A stretch of DNA of 5,778 bases from CALBTQ01 sp036725605 (GCA_036725605.1 DAIMDW010000077.1:1-5778); one strand, 5' to 3'; positions 1-5,778 are shown, counted from the stretch's first letter. Program-made: numbers and translations. Notes: generated from the letters alone by a model not told the origin.

Positions 1-581
1 CGGTCTCGATGCAGAAGATGGTGATCATGCTCAAGGAGATCAAACAGGCCGCGCGACGGATTCTGGATTGGGTCTTTTACGAGTGGATGGAACTCAAGGG
101 CATAGACGCCGACGTGGATTACGCTTTCTCCGATCTGGACCTGACCAGCGAAGTTGACCAGAAGCGCCTGCTCATCGATCTCTACGACCGGAATCTCATA
201 TCGAAAAACACCTTGCAGGCCAAGATGGACCTCAATCCCGAGGTGGAAACCGCCAACCGCGCCAAGGAACAGCGCCTGGTCGACATGAACTGGGACATTA
301 AGGACGTGACCTCCCTCGTGCAGCTGGGGATCATGAGCCCGGCGTCGGCCAGAAAGCTGCTGGGGATGGAAGATTCCGCCGAGGATCAGGCGATCCAGCA
401 GGAAGAGCAACAGGCGGTGGAAGCCATGTATGCGGACGCGGCGGCCAAGACCCGCGCCTCTGGCGAAACCTGCAGCGACTGTGTCCATTTCGACGAGGAG
501 ACCAACCGCTGCCGGGTGCTGGAACGGGATGCCTCGCTTTTCGATTCGGCCTGCCGGTTTTTCCGTAACGCGGCGGTCTAA
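1..581 (+). CDS. Phage portal protein, C-terminal part (5' end outside window)
   Basis: The reading frame is open from the left edge (codons from position 3) to TAA at 579-581. The ATG at 9 is therefore probably internal and the gene starts upstream. The visible part begins with an amphipathic helical stretch. An acidic segment follows (DVDYAFSDLD), then a helix and turn of the type common at the C-terminus of portal proteins (LIDLYDRNLISKNTLQ), then a charged Glu/Gln-rich helix. The portal assignment rests on this pattern and on position: it lies directly before a MuF minor head gene, the usual order in SPP1-like and Mu-like head modules. Portals form the dodecameric ring through which DNA is packaged and ejected and to which MuF proteins bind. 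An oddity is the C-terminal tail with four cysteines (C155, C158, C168, C182, counted from the ATG at 9), a CX2C-X9-C-X13-C arrangement suggesting a small metal-binding module. Another head protein with such a tail cannot be excluded. Confidence 0.65.
   Translation, partial: VSMQKMVIMLKEIKQAARRILDWVFYEWMELKGIDADVDYAFSDLDLTSEVDQKRLLIDLYDRNLISKNTLQAKMDLNPEVETANRAKEQRLVDMNWDIKDVTSLVQLGIMSPASARKLLGMEDSAEDQAIQQEEQQAVEAMYADAAAKTRASGETCSDCVHFDEETNRCRVLERDASLFDSACRFFRNAAV
471..557 (+). other. Four-cysteine putative metal-binding tail of the portal-like protein
   Basis: The coding segment carries CSDC, then CRV, then SACRFF, giving CX2C-X9-C-X13-C at the extreme C-terminus. Four regularly placed cysteines in an otherwise cysteine-free fragment suggest a zinc ribbon or a similar small metal site. 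Which metal, and whether it is bound at all, is inference. The tail follows a Glu/Gln/Ala-rich helix that could act as a tether. The site could contact the MuF partner encoded next, which has its own Cys/His cluster. Confidence 0.45.
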
Positions 582-3500
582 ATGCTGGCCGTCGCCCTCG
601 ACCAGTCCGAACGCATCAAGCAAGCGGTCGCTTCGTCGTTTGCGGCCCGCGATCTGTACACCGAAAAGCAGGTCGCGGCGCTCGTCGGTTCATTGCGCGA
701 GGCCGAAAAGCGGATCAAGGCCGATCTACTCAGGTACGCCGACCTTGGATCGCTCACGCCCGGGCAGTCCATCAATCAGGTCCGGCTCGCGGCGCTCAAC
801 GAGCGGATCGACGACACGATCAAATCGCTCAAGATCGAGCACACTCTTGCCCTGAAATCCGCCGCCAAGGAATCCCACCTCGAAGGGATTACCCAGGGCG
901 CCCTCGAACTCAAGGTCCACGGCCTGCCCGCATACGATTCGCTCACCGACGAATCCGCGAAGCGACTGGCCAAGGATGCGTTTTCCCTCATGGACAAAAG
1001 TGCGCTCGATTTCCTCGTGCGCTTCGACGTCCAGCTGGCCGGTCAGGTTTCGACGGATCTGCTGACAGGCGTGAAAAACGCGCTGACGGTCGGGATCGCG
1101 CAGGGTTTGTCCATCCCGAATATCGCCAGGAACATCGGCTCGGTGATTCTGGACAAGGAGGCCTTCAAACAGGCGGGTAAAACCGTCTTCGCTTCGGCGC
1201 AGCAGCGCATCGAACTGATCGCCCGCACGGAAATCTTGCGAGCCCACAACCAGGGGAGGCTCAAGTTTTACGACACGGTCGGCGTCCGCGAGGTCCGGTG
1301 GATGGTCGCGGCTGATGAGCGGCTGTGCCCGATCTGTTCGGCATTGGCGGGGCAAGTCTTTCCCATCGACAAAATGCCTCCATTGCCTCGACATCCAAAT
1401 TGCAGGTGTACCTGCCACGCCATGCCGCTACGCGTTTGCTCGACCGAGACGCTCAAGCTCCAGGCGATGGCAGGTCCGGCGGATGCGGCCGGCGCATGTC
1501 TCATGACGCCGCAGCAGGTCCACGACGTCTCTGGAGCACAGAAAGTCGAGCAAGCGCAGACCAACAAGGCGATCAAACAGGGCGACTACGAATCGCTGGG
1601 CCTGAAACCGCTCCAGAAGGAATGCAAGAAACGCGGGATTTCGATTTACCGGACCAAGGCCGATTTCATCAAGCTGCTTGGCCAGCAGAATCCGGGAATC
1701 GATTATTCGACGTGGGCGACCAAGGACATCATGGCCGAAATCGCCAAGCAGAGCATCGGCAAGACCTGCACGAAGGAAGACCTGATCGCCCTGCTGAAGC
1801 AGTGGGACGCGGCGCACGCGGCGATCATCAAAGAGGCGGCGGAAACGCTGCCCGACTTCGCTTCGATGACCGTCAAGCAGTTGCAGGACCAGTGTCTGAA
1901 AAACGGCATCTCCATCGCCAAGACGAAAAATCATTTCATTGCCGAACTGGAGAAGCTCGAACCCAATCCCGCCAAGCCTCACTTCATGCTCAAGGGCCAG
2001 GAACTCCAAGCCAAAATCAAGCAGTTCGGGATCGGCAAGCTCAAAACAAAGGACATGCTGATCTCGGACCTGCAAAAGACGCTCTCCATCGACAAGAAGG
2101 CGGTCCAGGCGGTCGAGGAAGCAGTCAAGCACAAGACCGATCTGGTCAAGGCCATCGAATCAGTGGTGCTTCCCGACGAACCGGCGCAGTACCAGACGTT
2201 TCTCGATTCGGCGAAGAAGGCAGCGCAGGCGTATTCCCAGCATGCGGATTTTCTGGCTGCCTCGGACGTTGGTCCGCTTTCGGAAACACTCGCCCAGAAA
2301 ATCTCGGCCTGGGAAAGTCAGGTCAAAAACATGTCGCTGGACGATCTGAAAAAGCTCGCCCAGCAAACCAAGCTCAAGCATTACCAGTGGCACAACAAAG
2401 ACGAACTGATTGCCCGATTCACGGTCTTCGACGAAGCGGAATTGGCCAAGATCGAGACTTCGGTCGAAGCGAAATGGGCGAAGTGGGCCGAGAAGCATGG
2501 CGGTAAAAAGGCCAAGACCGCCCCGGCTCCGAAACCGAAACCGGCCGCAGAACCGCAAAAGCCTGTCAGCATCCCGGAGACTCCGCTTCCGCCGAAAGAC
2601 CCGACGAAGCTCGCACCTGTCGACGAGCCGTTTCGGGATGTTGATGCCCAATGGGAAAGGATCAAGGCGAGAAAGCCATTCAAGAACCGGCGCGAGGTGC
2701 GCTCGGAACTCGGCGGTGCGCATCGCAAGTTCATTTACGACGACGACCAGGGCAATCAGTGGCTCTTCAAGCCGATCTCCGAGGATTTCCGCGCCCACGG
2801 CGACGAGGTCGCCTATCGCATCGGTCGCCTGATTGATCCGGATGCAGTGGAAGTTCGGCTCATTGAACTGGACGGGGAGACCGGCTCGATCCAGCGGATG
2901 GTGCCCAAGCTCAAGGCGCAGAAAGACTTCAAGGGCATCGATCCCAAGGACCTGCTGCCCGCCGAACTGGAGCAAGTGCAGCGGGAGCACGTCATCGACT
3001 GGCTGATCAGCAATCACGATGGGCACTGGGAAAACTTCCTGCGAGGCACGGACGGCCATCTGTACGGAATCGACAAGGGCCAGCTGTACAAGTTCCTCGG
3101 GGATGACGCACTCGACATCGCCTACCACCCAAACGCGGTTCATGGCGCATCAGAGCCCTATTACAACACCGTCATGCGAGCCTTTGCCGAGGGCAAGGTC
3201 GACCTCGATCTGCAGGCGACGCTCAAGTACATCGAACGCGTTGAGGCGATCCCTGACGAGCAGTTCCTCGACATGCTTCGGCCTTATGCGGAGCGGCGAT
3301 TCAAAAAAGGGTCGGCCAAGCTCGACGCCTTTTACCAGATGGCCCTAGACCGCAAGCACAGCGTCCGGAGCGATTTCGAGAAGTTCTACGGCAACCTGGC
3401 GAAAAAGCGCGGGCTGCCCGGTTTCTCGTTCGATGCGAAGGCTGCGAAGAAGGGCGCGGCGCGACTCGGGCAGTTCGAGCAGCGCATGGTGGAGGACGCG

Positions 3501-5189
3501 GCCGAGGCTGGATGGCAGGGCAAATCAATCCCCATCGACGTCGACCAAATCGAGGACCAGAACGCGTTGGTCTTCCAGCAGACCGTGAAGAAAAGCGGCA
3601 AGGTCACAGGCAAGCAGACGGTCGTCCAAATCAAGGTGCGCCCCGAACACGAGGACAAGATTCTGGAAGCCATCGGCAAAGCTGGTCCTGCTGGAACAAA
3701 ACGGATATTGCCCCAGGTCGGCGCACCTCTTCCGGAAGACGAGTTTTACGATACGATCCTGACAGCTGTGAAGTCGGTGAATCACCACTTCGCGGACAAG
3801 AACTTCAACGAAAATTCTATCGACGCCGCTATGAAGCTCAAAACCAAGCTCTCGAAGCTCCTCAAGCACGAGGACGCGGAAGTCAGACGCATGGCTGAGG
3901 ATTACCTCGCAAAAATCGACGAACTCCACGCCGTCGTTGAAAAGATGAAAAGCGGTGGCGATCTGGGAAAGAAGGTCTCGAAGTTTGTCCAGGCCATCCG
4001 AAAGACCGAGCCGAAAGCAGTACAAGCCGCCAAGCCGAAGGAAATGGTTGTTCGCAAAAGCAAGGTGCTGATGCAAAAGCGGACGAACACGGCTGGCGAG
4101 ATCATCACCGATGGGTCCGAGCACGATCTTTCGGCCGTTTTCAAACACTCGATGTCCGATGGCACGCAGTTCGAGATCGAGTTCGAAGATGGCGTTACAG
4201 CGATCTACCGTCCCTGGGCTGGCAACAAGAACGTCTTTGCAACGGCGGGGGAAATGGAAATTCGGATCGATGGGGTATGCACGCCGGATATCGTGGAAAA
4301 AGCCCTTGAGAAGATTGAGCGTTTGGGCCTGAATGCATCCCCGGCGAGCATCGAGGACGCGGAGTTTATGTACTTGCAGAAACAGGCTTACATCCAAGGA
4401 ATCGACAAATCCCCACGGTTCAAGCGGGCGATGTCAAAAGCCGAGGGGCTCAATACCAAGCAGGCCCAGGTAAAAATCCTGCGGCAGTTTTGGAATGAGG
4501 AACTGGGTGTGGATGATGTCTCAAAACTGTCCCATTACGATCCCTTCGGAAGCTTTCAGCACGCGACGCGGGGAAAGATTAAAGAAGCGGGACGTCGGGT
4601 CCAGATGCGCTTCGATATCACCGATGCCGACCTGGACCGCGAACTCGGCGGCTATTCGCTCAAGCACCGGCTGACCAACGACGGGGACGTGGCTGAATTT
4701 CTCAACATGGCCCTCGGCAACAACGGTGCGATGGTCTCCACAGTGGAGAAGATGCGCCTGGGAATCACGCCAGGCGGGATGTCGCCGGTTGCGGACATGG
4801 AGTCCGGCGGCGCGACCTATTTCTTCACCCGCATCCGAAAGACGCCGACAGCGGCGCGGCCCGGGGAACCTGGGCTGTACTTCAAGCGGAATCTGCTTCG
4901 CCGGATGGACTCGATCACGTATGATCACGATAAGTATGGCCGCTGCACCGGCGACGAAGTCCGCAAGCACCGGAAATCGTTCATCAAGGACTGGAAAAAA
5001 ATTGTGGAGCATGACCGTAGCGATGAGACCATTTTCAAGTACACGGTGACCTTACTCGATAACCTGGAGTGCATTGTAGCGAAGAGTACTTCGGAGCGGT
5101 CGGCGGTGCTCGCGGCATTCAAAAAGCAAGGCATCACCCGATTACCGGATGGCCGGAAGATTGAAGACATCGTGTTTATGAGGCGGTAA
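582..5189 (+). CDS. Giant MuF-domain minor head protein with SAP-like repeats, HipA/PI4K-like kinase and ART-like C-terminal domains
   Basis: This is a 1535-residue protein with no signal peptide or membrane segment. Residues 1-155 are helical and charged. Residues 155-285 carry the MuF signature (ELIARTEILRAHNQGRL, CPIC 249-252, HPNCRCTC 271-278). Residues 336-613 hold five SAP/HeH-like units. Residues 647-680 are a Pro/Lys-rich linker. Residues 700-905 are a HipA/PI4K-like kinase domain (K730, D813, N818, D831). Residues 955-1150 are a mixed region with a helical, coiled-coil-prone end. Residues 1155-1535 form a C-terminal module whose last 180 residues resemble ADP-ribosyltransferases. MuF proteins such as SPP1 gp7 and Mu gpF bind the portal inside the capsid, and they are normally only about 300-500 residues, so this one is several times longer. 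The start is fixed by the TAA-ATG junction with the preceding gene. The Shine-Dalgarno is weak (CGGCGG at 571-576), so translation is probably coupled to the upstream gene. The MuF call is firm, the kinase likely, the ART tentative. A virion-packaged effector is an inference. Confidence 0.9.
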   Translation: MLAVALDQSERIKQAVASSFAARDLYTEKQVAALVGSLREAEKRIKADLLRYADLGSLTPGQSINQVRLAALNERIDDTIKSLKIEHTLALKSAAKESHLEGITQGALELKVHGLPAYDSLTDESAKRLAKDAFSLMDKSALDFLVRFDVQLAGQVSTDLLTGVKNALTVGIAQGLSIPNIARNIGSVILDKEAFKQAGKTVFASAQQRIELIARTEILRAHNQGRLKFYDTVGVREVRWMVAADERLCPICSALAGQVFPIDKMPPLPRHPNCRCTCHAMPLRVCSTETLKLQAMAGPADAAGACLMTPQQVHDVSGAQKVEQAQTNKAIKQGDYESLGLKPLQKECKKRGISIYRTKADFIKLLGQQNPGIDYSTWATKDIMAEIAKQSIGKTCTKEDLIALLKQWDAAHAAIIKEAAETLPDFASMTVKQLQDQCLKNGISIAKTKNHFIAELEKLEPNPAKPHFMLKGQELQAKIKQFGIGKLKTKDMLISDLQKTLSIDKKAVQAVEEAVKHKTDLVKAIESVVLPDEPAQYQTFLDSAKKAAQAYSQHADFLAASDVGPLSETLAQKISAWESQVKNMSLDDLKKLAQQTKLKHYQWHNKDELIARFTVFDEAELAKIETSVEAKWAKWAEKHGGKKAKTAPAPKPKPAAEPQKPVSIPETPLPPKDPTKLAPVDEPFRDVDAQWERIKARKPFKNRREVRSELGGAHRKFIYDDDQGNQWLFKPISEDFRAHGDEVAYRIGRLIDPDAVEVRLIELDGETGSIQRMVPKLKAQKDFKGIDPKDLLPAELEQVQREHVIDWLISNHDGHWENFLRGTDGHLYGIDKGQLYKFLGDDALDIAYHPNAVHGASEPYYNTVMRAFAEGKVDLDLQATLKYIERVEAIPDEQFLDMLRPYAERRFKKGSAKLDAFYQMALDRKHSVRSDFEKFYGNLAKKRGLPGFSFDAKAAKKGAARLGQFEQRMVEDAAEAGWQGKSIPIDVDQIEDQNALVFQQTVKKSGKVTGKQTVVQIKVRPEHEDKILEAIGKAGPAGTKRILPQVGAPLPEDEFYDTILTAVKSVNHHFADKNFNENSIDAAMKLKTKLSKLLKHEDAEVRRMAEDYLAKIDELHAVVEKMKSGGDLGKKVSKFVQAIRKTEPKAVQAAKPKEMVVRKSKVLMQKRTNTAGEIITDGSEHDLSAVFKHSMSDGTQFEIEFEDGVTAIYRPWAGNKNVFATAGEMEIRIDGVCTPDIVEKALEKIERLGLNASPASIEDAEFMYLQKQAYIQGIDKSPRFKRAMSKAEGLNTKQAQVKILRQFWNEELGVDDVSKLSHYDPFGSFQHATRGKIKEAGRRVQMRFDITDADLDRELGGYSLKHRLTNDGDVAEFLNMALGNNGAMVSTVEKMRLGITPGGMSPVADMESGGATYFFTRIRKTPTAARPGEPGLYFKRNLLRRMDSITYDHDKYGRCTGDEVRKHRKSFIKDWKKIVEHDRSDETIFKYTVTLLDNLECIVAKSTSERSAVLAAFKKQGITRLPDGRKIEDIVFMRR
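1044..1436 (+). other. MuF (phage head morphogenesis) domain, residues 155-285
   Basis: Residues 208-226 (QRIELIARTEILRAHNQGR and onward) match the conserved helix of Mu gpF and SPP1 gp7 homologues, with the ARTE motif at 214-217. The strand VREVRWMVAADERLCPIC follows, then a loop ending in FPIDKMPPLPRHPNCRCTC. The Cys/His set is C249, C252, H271, C274, C276 and C278. This CxxC...HPNCRC signature is the hallmark of the family. It is the portal-binding, capsid-internal part, and it is complete here. Confidence 0.92.
1587..2420 (+). repeat. Five diverged SAP/HeH-like helical repeats, protein level (residues 336-613)
   Basis: Units lie at residues 336-366, 376-408, 428-459, 470-500 and 584-613 (positions 1587-1679, 1707-1805, 1863-1958, 1989-2081 and 2331-2420). 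The shared pattern is a helix with L..., then a Gly-Ile or similar turn, then K-T or T-K followed by a second helix (h-I..L). Examples are LQKECKKRGISIYRTKADFI, LQDQCLKNGISIAKTKNHFI and IKQFGIGKLKTKDMLISDL. The fifth unit (LDDLKKLAQQTKLKHYQW, then KDELIARF) is the most diverged and is set off by about 80 residues of helical spacer. SAP, HeH and Rho-N folds usually bind nucleic acid. The repeats are not visible at DNA level, so they are old. Binding to packaged DNA is an inference. Confidence 0.6.
2520..2621 (+). other. Pro/Lys-rich interdomain linker, residues 647-680
   Basis: The segment runs TAPAPKPKPAAEPQKP and continues with SIPETPLPPKDPTK. Its low complexity, with many Pro, Ala and Lys residues, marks a flexible tether. 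It separates the structural MuF plus repeat half from the enzymatic-looking half. Such linkers are common at the border between delivery and effector parts of modular toxins. Confidence 0.75.
2679..3296 (+). other. HipA/PI4K-like kinase domain, residues 700-905
   Basis: Motifs occur in the order expected for the HipA / PI3-PI4-kinase-like fold. These are a Gly-Gly loop (SELGGAHRKFIYD, 708-720); a strand with the candidate ATP lysine (QWLFKP, K730); a helix with Glu742 (DEVAYRIGRLI); and the catalytic loop ISNHDGHWENFL with D813 and N818. The metal-binding strand YGIDKGQ follows with D831, taking the place of DFG or IDNG. After it comes a conserved-looking segment with LGDDALDIAYHPN. All canonical catalytic positions seem present, so an active phosphotransferase is plausible. 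Whether the substrate is a host protein, a phage protein, a lipid or another molecule (or nucleotidyl transfer instead) cannot be read from the sequence. Confidence 0.7.
3519..3686 (+). other. Unassigned middle domain of the MuF protein, residues 980-1035
   Basis: The segment contains GKSIPIDVDQIEDQNALVF, a Lys/Gly turn, then QTVVQIKVRP and a short helix (EDKILEAIG). It reads as an alpha/beta unit between the kinase domain and a helical, coiled-coil-prone stretch near residues 1085-1125. I do not recognise a family. It may be a structural adaptor, or a C-terminal lobe extension of the kinase. Confidence 0.4.
4644..5186 (+). other. Possible ADP-ribosyltransferase-like domain, residues 1355-1535
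   Basis: The pattern resembles ART-fold enzymes of the DarT-like type, in which an early His-x-x-Thr is followed by a helix and a Gly turn, then Ser. Here it reads KHRLTNDGDV, FLNMALGNNGAMVST, MRLGI. Next come GGMSPVADMESGGATYFFTR and an Arg/Tyr-rich strand region (FKRNLLRRMD, TYDHDKYGR). A late segment DETIFKYTVTLLDNLECI offers E1482 as a candidate catalytic glutamate. The tail LPDGRKIEDIVFMRR ends the protein. ARTs transfer ADP-ribose from NAD+ to protein or nucleic acid. The assignment rests on motif order only and could be wrong. Confidence 0.4.
5180..5183 (+). promoter_or_regulatory. Shine-Dalgarno for the 165-aa gene
   Basis: GAGG lies 6 bases before the ATG at 5190, inside the last codons of the MuF gene. 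It is clearly stronger than the site before the MuF start. The small gene can therefore initiate independently, despite having no gap to the gene before it, and this supports ATG 5190 as the true start. Confidence 0.7.
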
Positions 5190-5687
5190 ATGGCAAAGAT
5201 CGATGTGACGGCTGAAATCAAGCGCGTTCAGGAAACCTTGGATGGCATCACCCGAAACGGTTTTTGGTACGGCCTGTTCTTTGACGATGTCGGAAGTCTG
5301 ACATTCTTTCCTTACCGCCTGGAGGTGCTCGGCGCGAAGCCCGAGGTCGGGGCTGATGGCTCCGTGAAGTCATGGATATTTGCGATTCTGATGATCGACC
5401 GTGGCTTTGTGGATTTCGGGGCGAGCATGCACGGTAACCACCTTCATTTTGTGAAACGGATCGAATGGGTTCGGGGCGGCAGCGGTCGAATTTATTCCGC
5501 CAGAATGTGGGATGAATTCGACACAAAGATCGTCATCAACGAGATCGACGCATCGGAAGATGCGGAACTGGCCGAGGAGTGGGCGACCTATTCGAAGCGG
5601 TTGGCGACCATGAAAAGGCGTGTCGAAGAATGCCTTGAAACGATCCGCGACGAATTCGGGTCGATGGCCAAATCGGGGCTGAGATGA
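5190..5687 (+). CDS. Hypothetical phage protein, 165 aa, directly after the MuF gene
   Basis: I do not recognise the family. The protein starts with an amphipathic helix (residues 5-20). A region rich in aromatic residues and probable beta strands follows (NGFWYGLFFDDVG, LTFFPYRLEVLG, SWIFAILMIDRG), with a His cluster at H81, H84 and H86 and a conserved-looking WVRGGSGRIYSARMWDEF. It ends in a charged helix with coiled-coil character (about 120-158). No signal peptide or clear membrane span is seen; the hydrophobic stretch near residue 62 is too short. Translation starts at the ATG right after the TAA of the MuF gene and has a good GAGG Shine-Dalgarno. Position suggests either a virion or head-completion component, or a partner of the MuF protein such as a chaperone or immunity factor. 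The second option is inference from the habit of polymorphic toxin genes to be followed by their immunity gene. Confidence 0.85.
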   Translation: MAKIDVTAEIKRVQETLDGITRNGFWYGLFFDDVGSLTFFPYRLEVLGAKPEVGADGSVKSWIFAILMIDRGFVDFGASMHGNHLHFVKRIEWVRGGSGRIYSARMWDEFDTKIVINEIDASEDAELAEEWATYSKRLATMKRRVEECLETIRDEFGSMAKSGLR

Positions 5688-5778
5688 AACTGCGGTACAT
5701 GATCGACTACGTCTATGACGAGAAGCGCTTTGAAAAGGGCCTCGATCCCTACGTGCCCGCCGGGCTGTGGGTCGTGAC
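5684..5778 (+). CDS. Hypothetical protein, N-terminal 31 codons only (cut by right edge)
   Basis: The ATG at 5684 overlaps the TGA of the preceding gene by four bases (ATGA), a standard coupling arrangement in phage operons. The frame stays open for 31 codons to the window end. The visible start is MKLRYMIDYVYDEKRF followed by a Gly/Pro-containing segment ending in GLWVV. GGGG at 5675-5678 gives a weak Shine-Dalgarno, so coupled re-initiation is likely. An alternative ATG at 5699 has no better site. Too little is visible to name a family. Confidence 0.7.
   Translation, partial: MKLRYMIDYVYDEKRFEKGLDPYVPAGLWVV

Noticed and set aside
726..1418. Minus-strand open frame of 230 codons opposite the MuF domain
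   Set aside because: The + strand carries the MuF signature across this stretch, and the antisense product has no motif.
1325..2506. Long + strand open frame (393 codons) inside the MuF gene
   Set aside because: It overlaps the clearly coding MuF frame, has low-complexity Arg/Gln/Gly-rich composition and shows no family motif. It is a GC-rich shadow frame.
2160..3143. Minus-strand open frame of 327 codons
   Set aside because: It is antisense to the linker and kinase region, whose motifs are convincing on the + strand. The translation is Leu/Arg/Val-rich with no recognisable domain.
4062..4073. Possible internal start (AAGG, 5 bases, ATG at 4071) that would give a free C-terminal module
   Set aside because: The spacing is acceptable, but such matches are frequent by chance in Lys/Glu-rich coding sequence. 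It is only worth recalling if a short product of about 372 residues is detected.
3525..4397. Minus-strand open frame of 290 codons
   Set aside because: It is the antisense shadow of the MuF gene, from low stop frequency on the reverse strand of GC-rich coding DNA. No domain and no credible gene context.
4912..4928. Short direct repeat GATCACG-TAT-GATCACG
   Set aside because: Seven bases repeated once within codons for ITYDHD; too short and explained by coding.
1..5778. Search for CRISPR arrays, tRNA genes, insertion-sequence ends, attachment sites and terminators
   Set aside because: Nothing supportable was seen. The window is covered end to end by adjoining or overlapping coding regions, with no intergenic space.

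Overview
The window reads as part of the head-assembly module of a tailed phage or prophage (Caudoviricetes), almost entirely coding and all on the + strand. The sequence is GC-rich with G/C-ending codons throughout. This points to a GC-rich bacterial host, but nothing here fixes its taxonomy; there is no tRNA, rRNA, integrase or host gene. The calls rest on motif reading only, without database searches.

Layout. (1) Positions 1-581 hold the 3' end of a gene whose frame is open to the left edge. It is most likely the portal protein, and it carries an unusual four-cysteine C-terminal tail. (2) Positions 582-5189 hold one giant gene of 1535 codons. Its N-terminal part is a Mu gpF / SPP1 gp7-type minor head (MuF) protein. 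After this come five SAP/HeH-like helical repeats, a proline-rich linker, a HipA/PI4K-like kinase domain with apparently intact catalytic motifs, a middle region of unknown type, and a C-terminal domain resembling an ADP-ribosyltransferase. (3) Positions 5190-5687 hold a 165-codon gene of unknown function. (4) Positions 5684-5778 hold the start of a further gene, cut by the right edge.

The genes form a tight cotranscribed block. The first two junctions are stop-start with no spacer (TAA directly followed by ATG, in the same frame), and the third is a 4-base ATGA overlap. There is no intergenic space for a promoter or terminator. Portal followed by MuF protein is the classic order in phage head modules: the MuF protein binds the portal and is packaged in the capsid.

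The most interesting point is the giant MuF protein. A packaged head protein that carries putative nucleic-acid-binding repeats, a kinase fold and an ART-like domain fits the idea of a virion-borne effector delivered into the new host cell with the DNA. It also fits the MuF-type polymorphic toxins described in temperate phages. The combination seen here, and the role of the small gene after it, are the main things to test.
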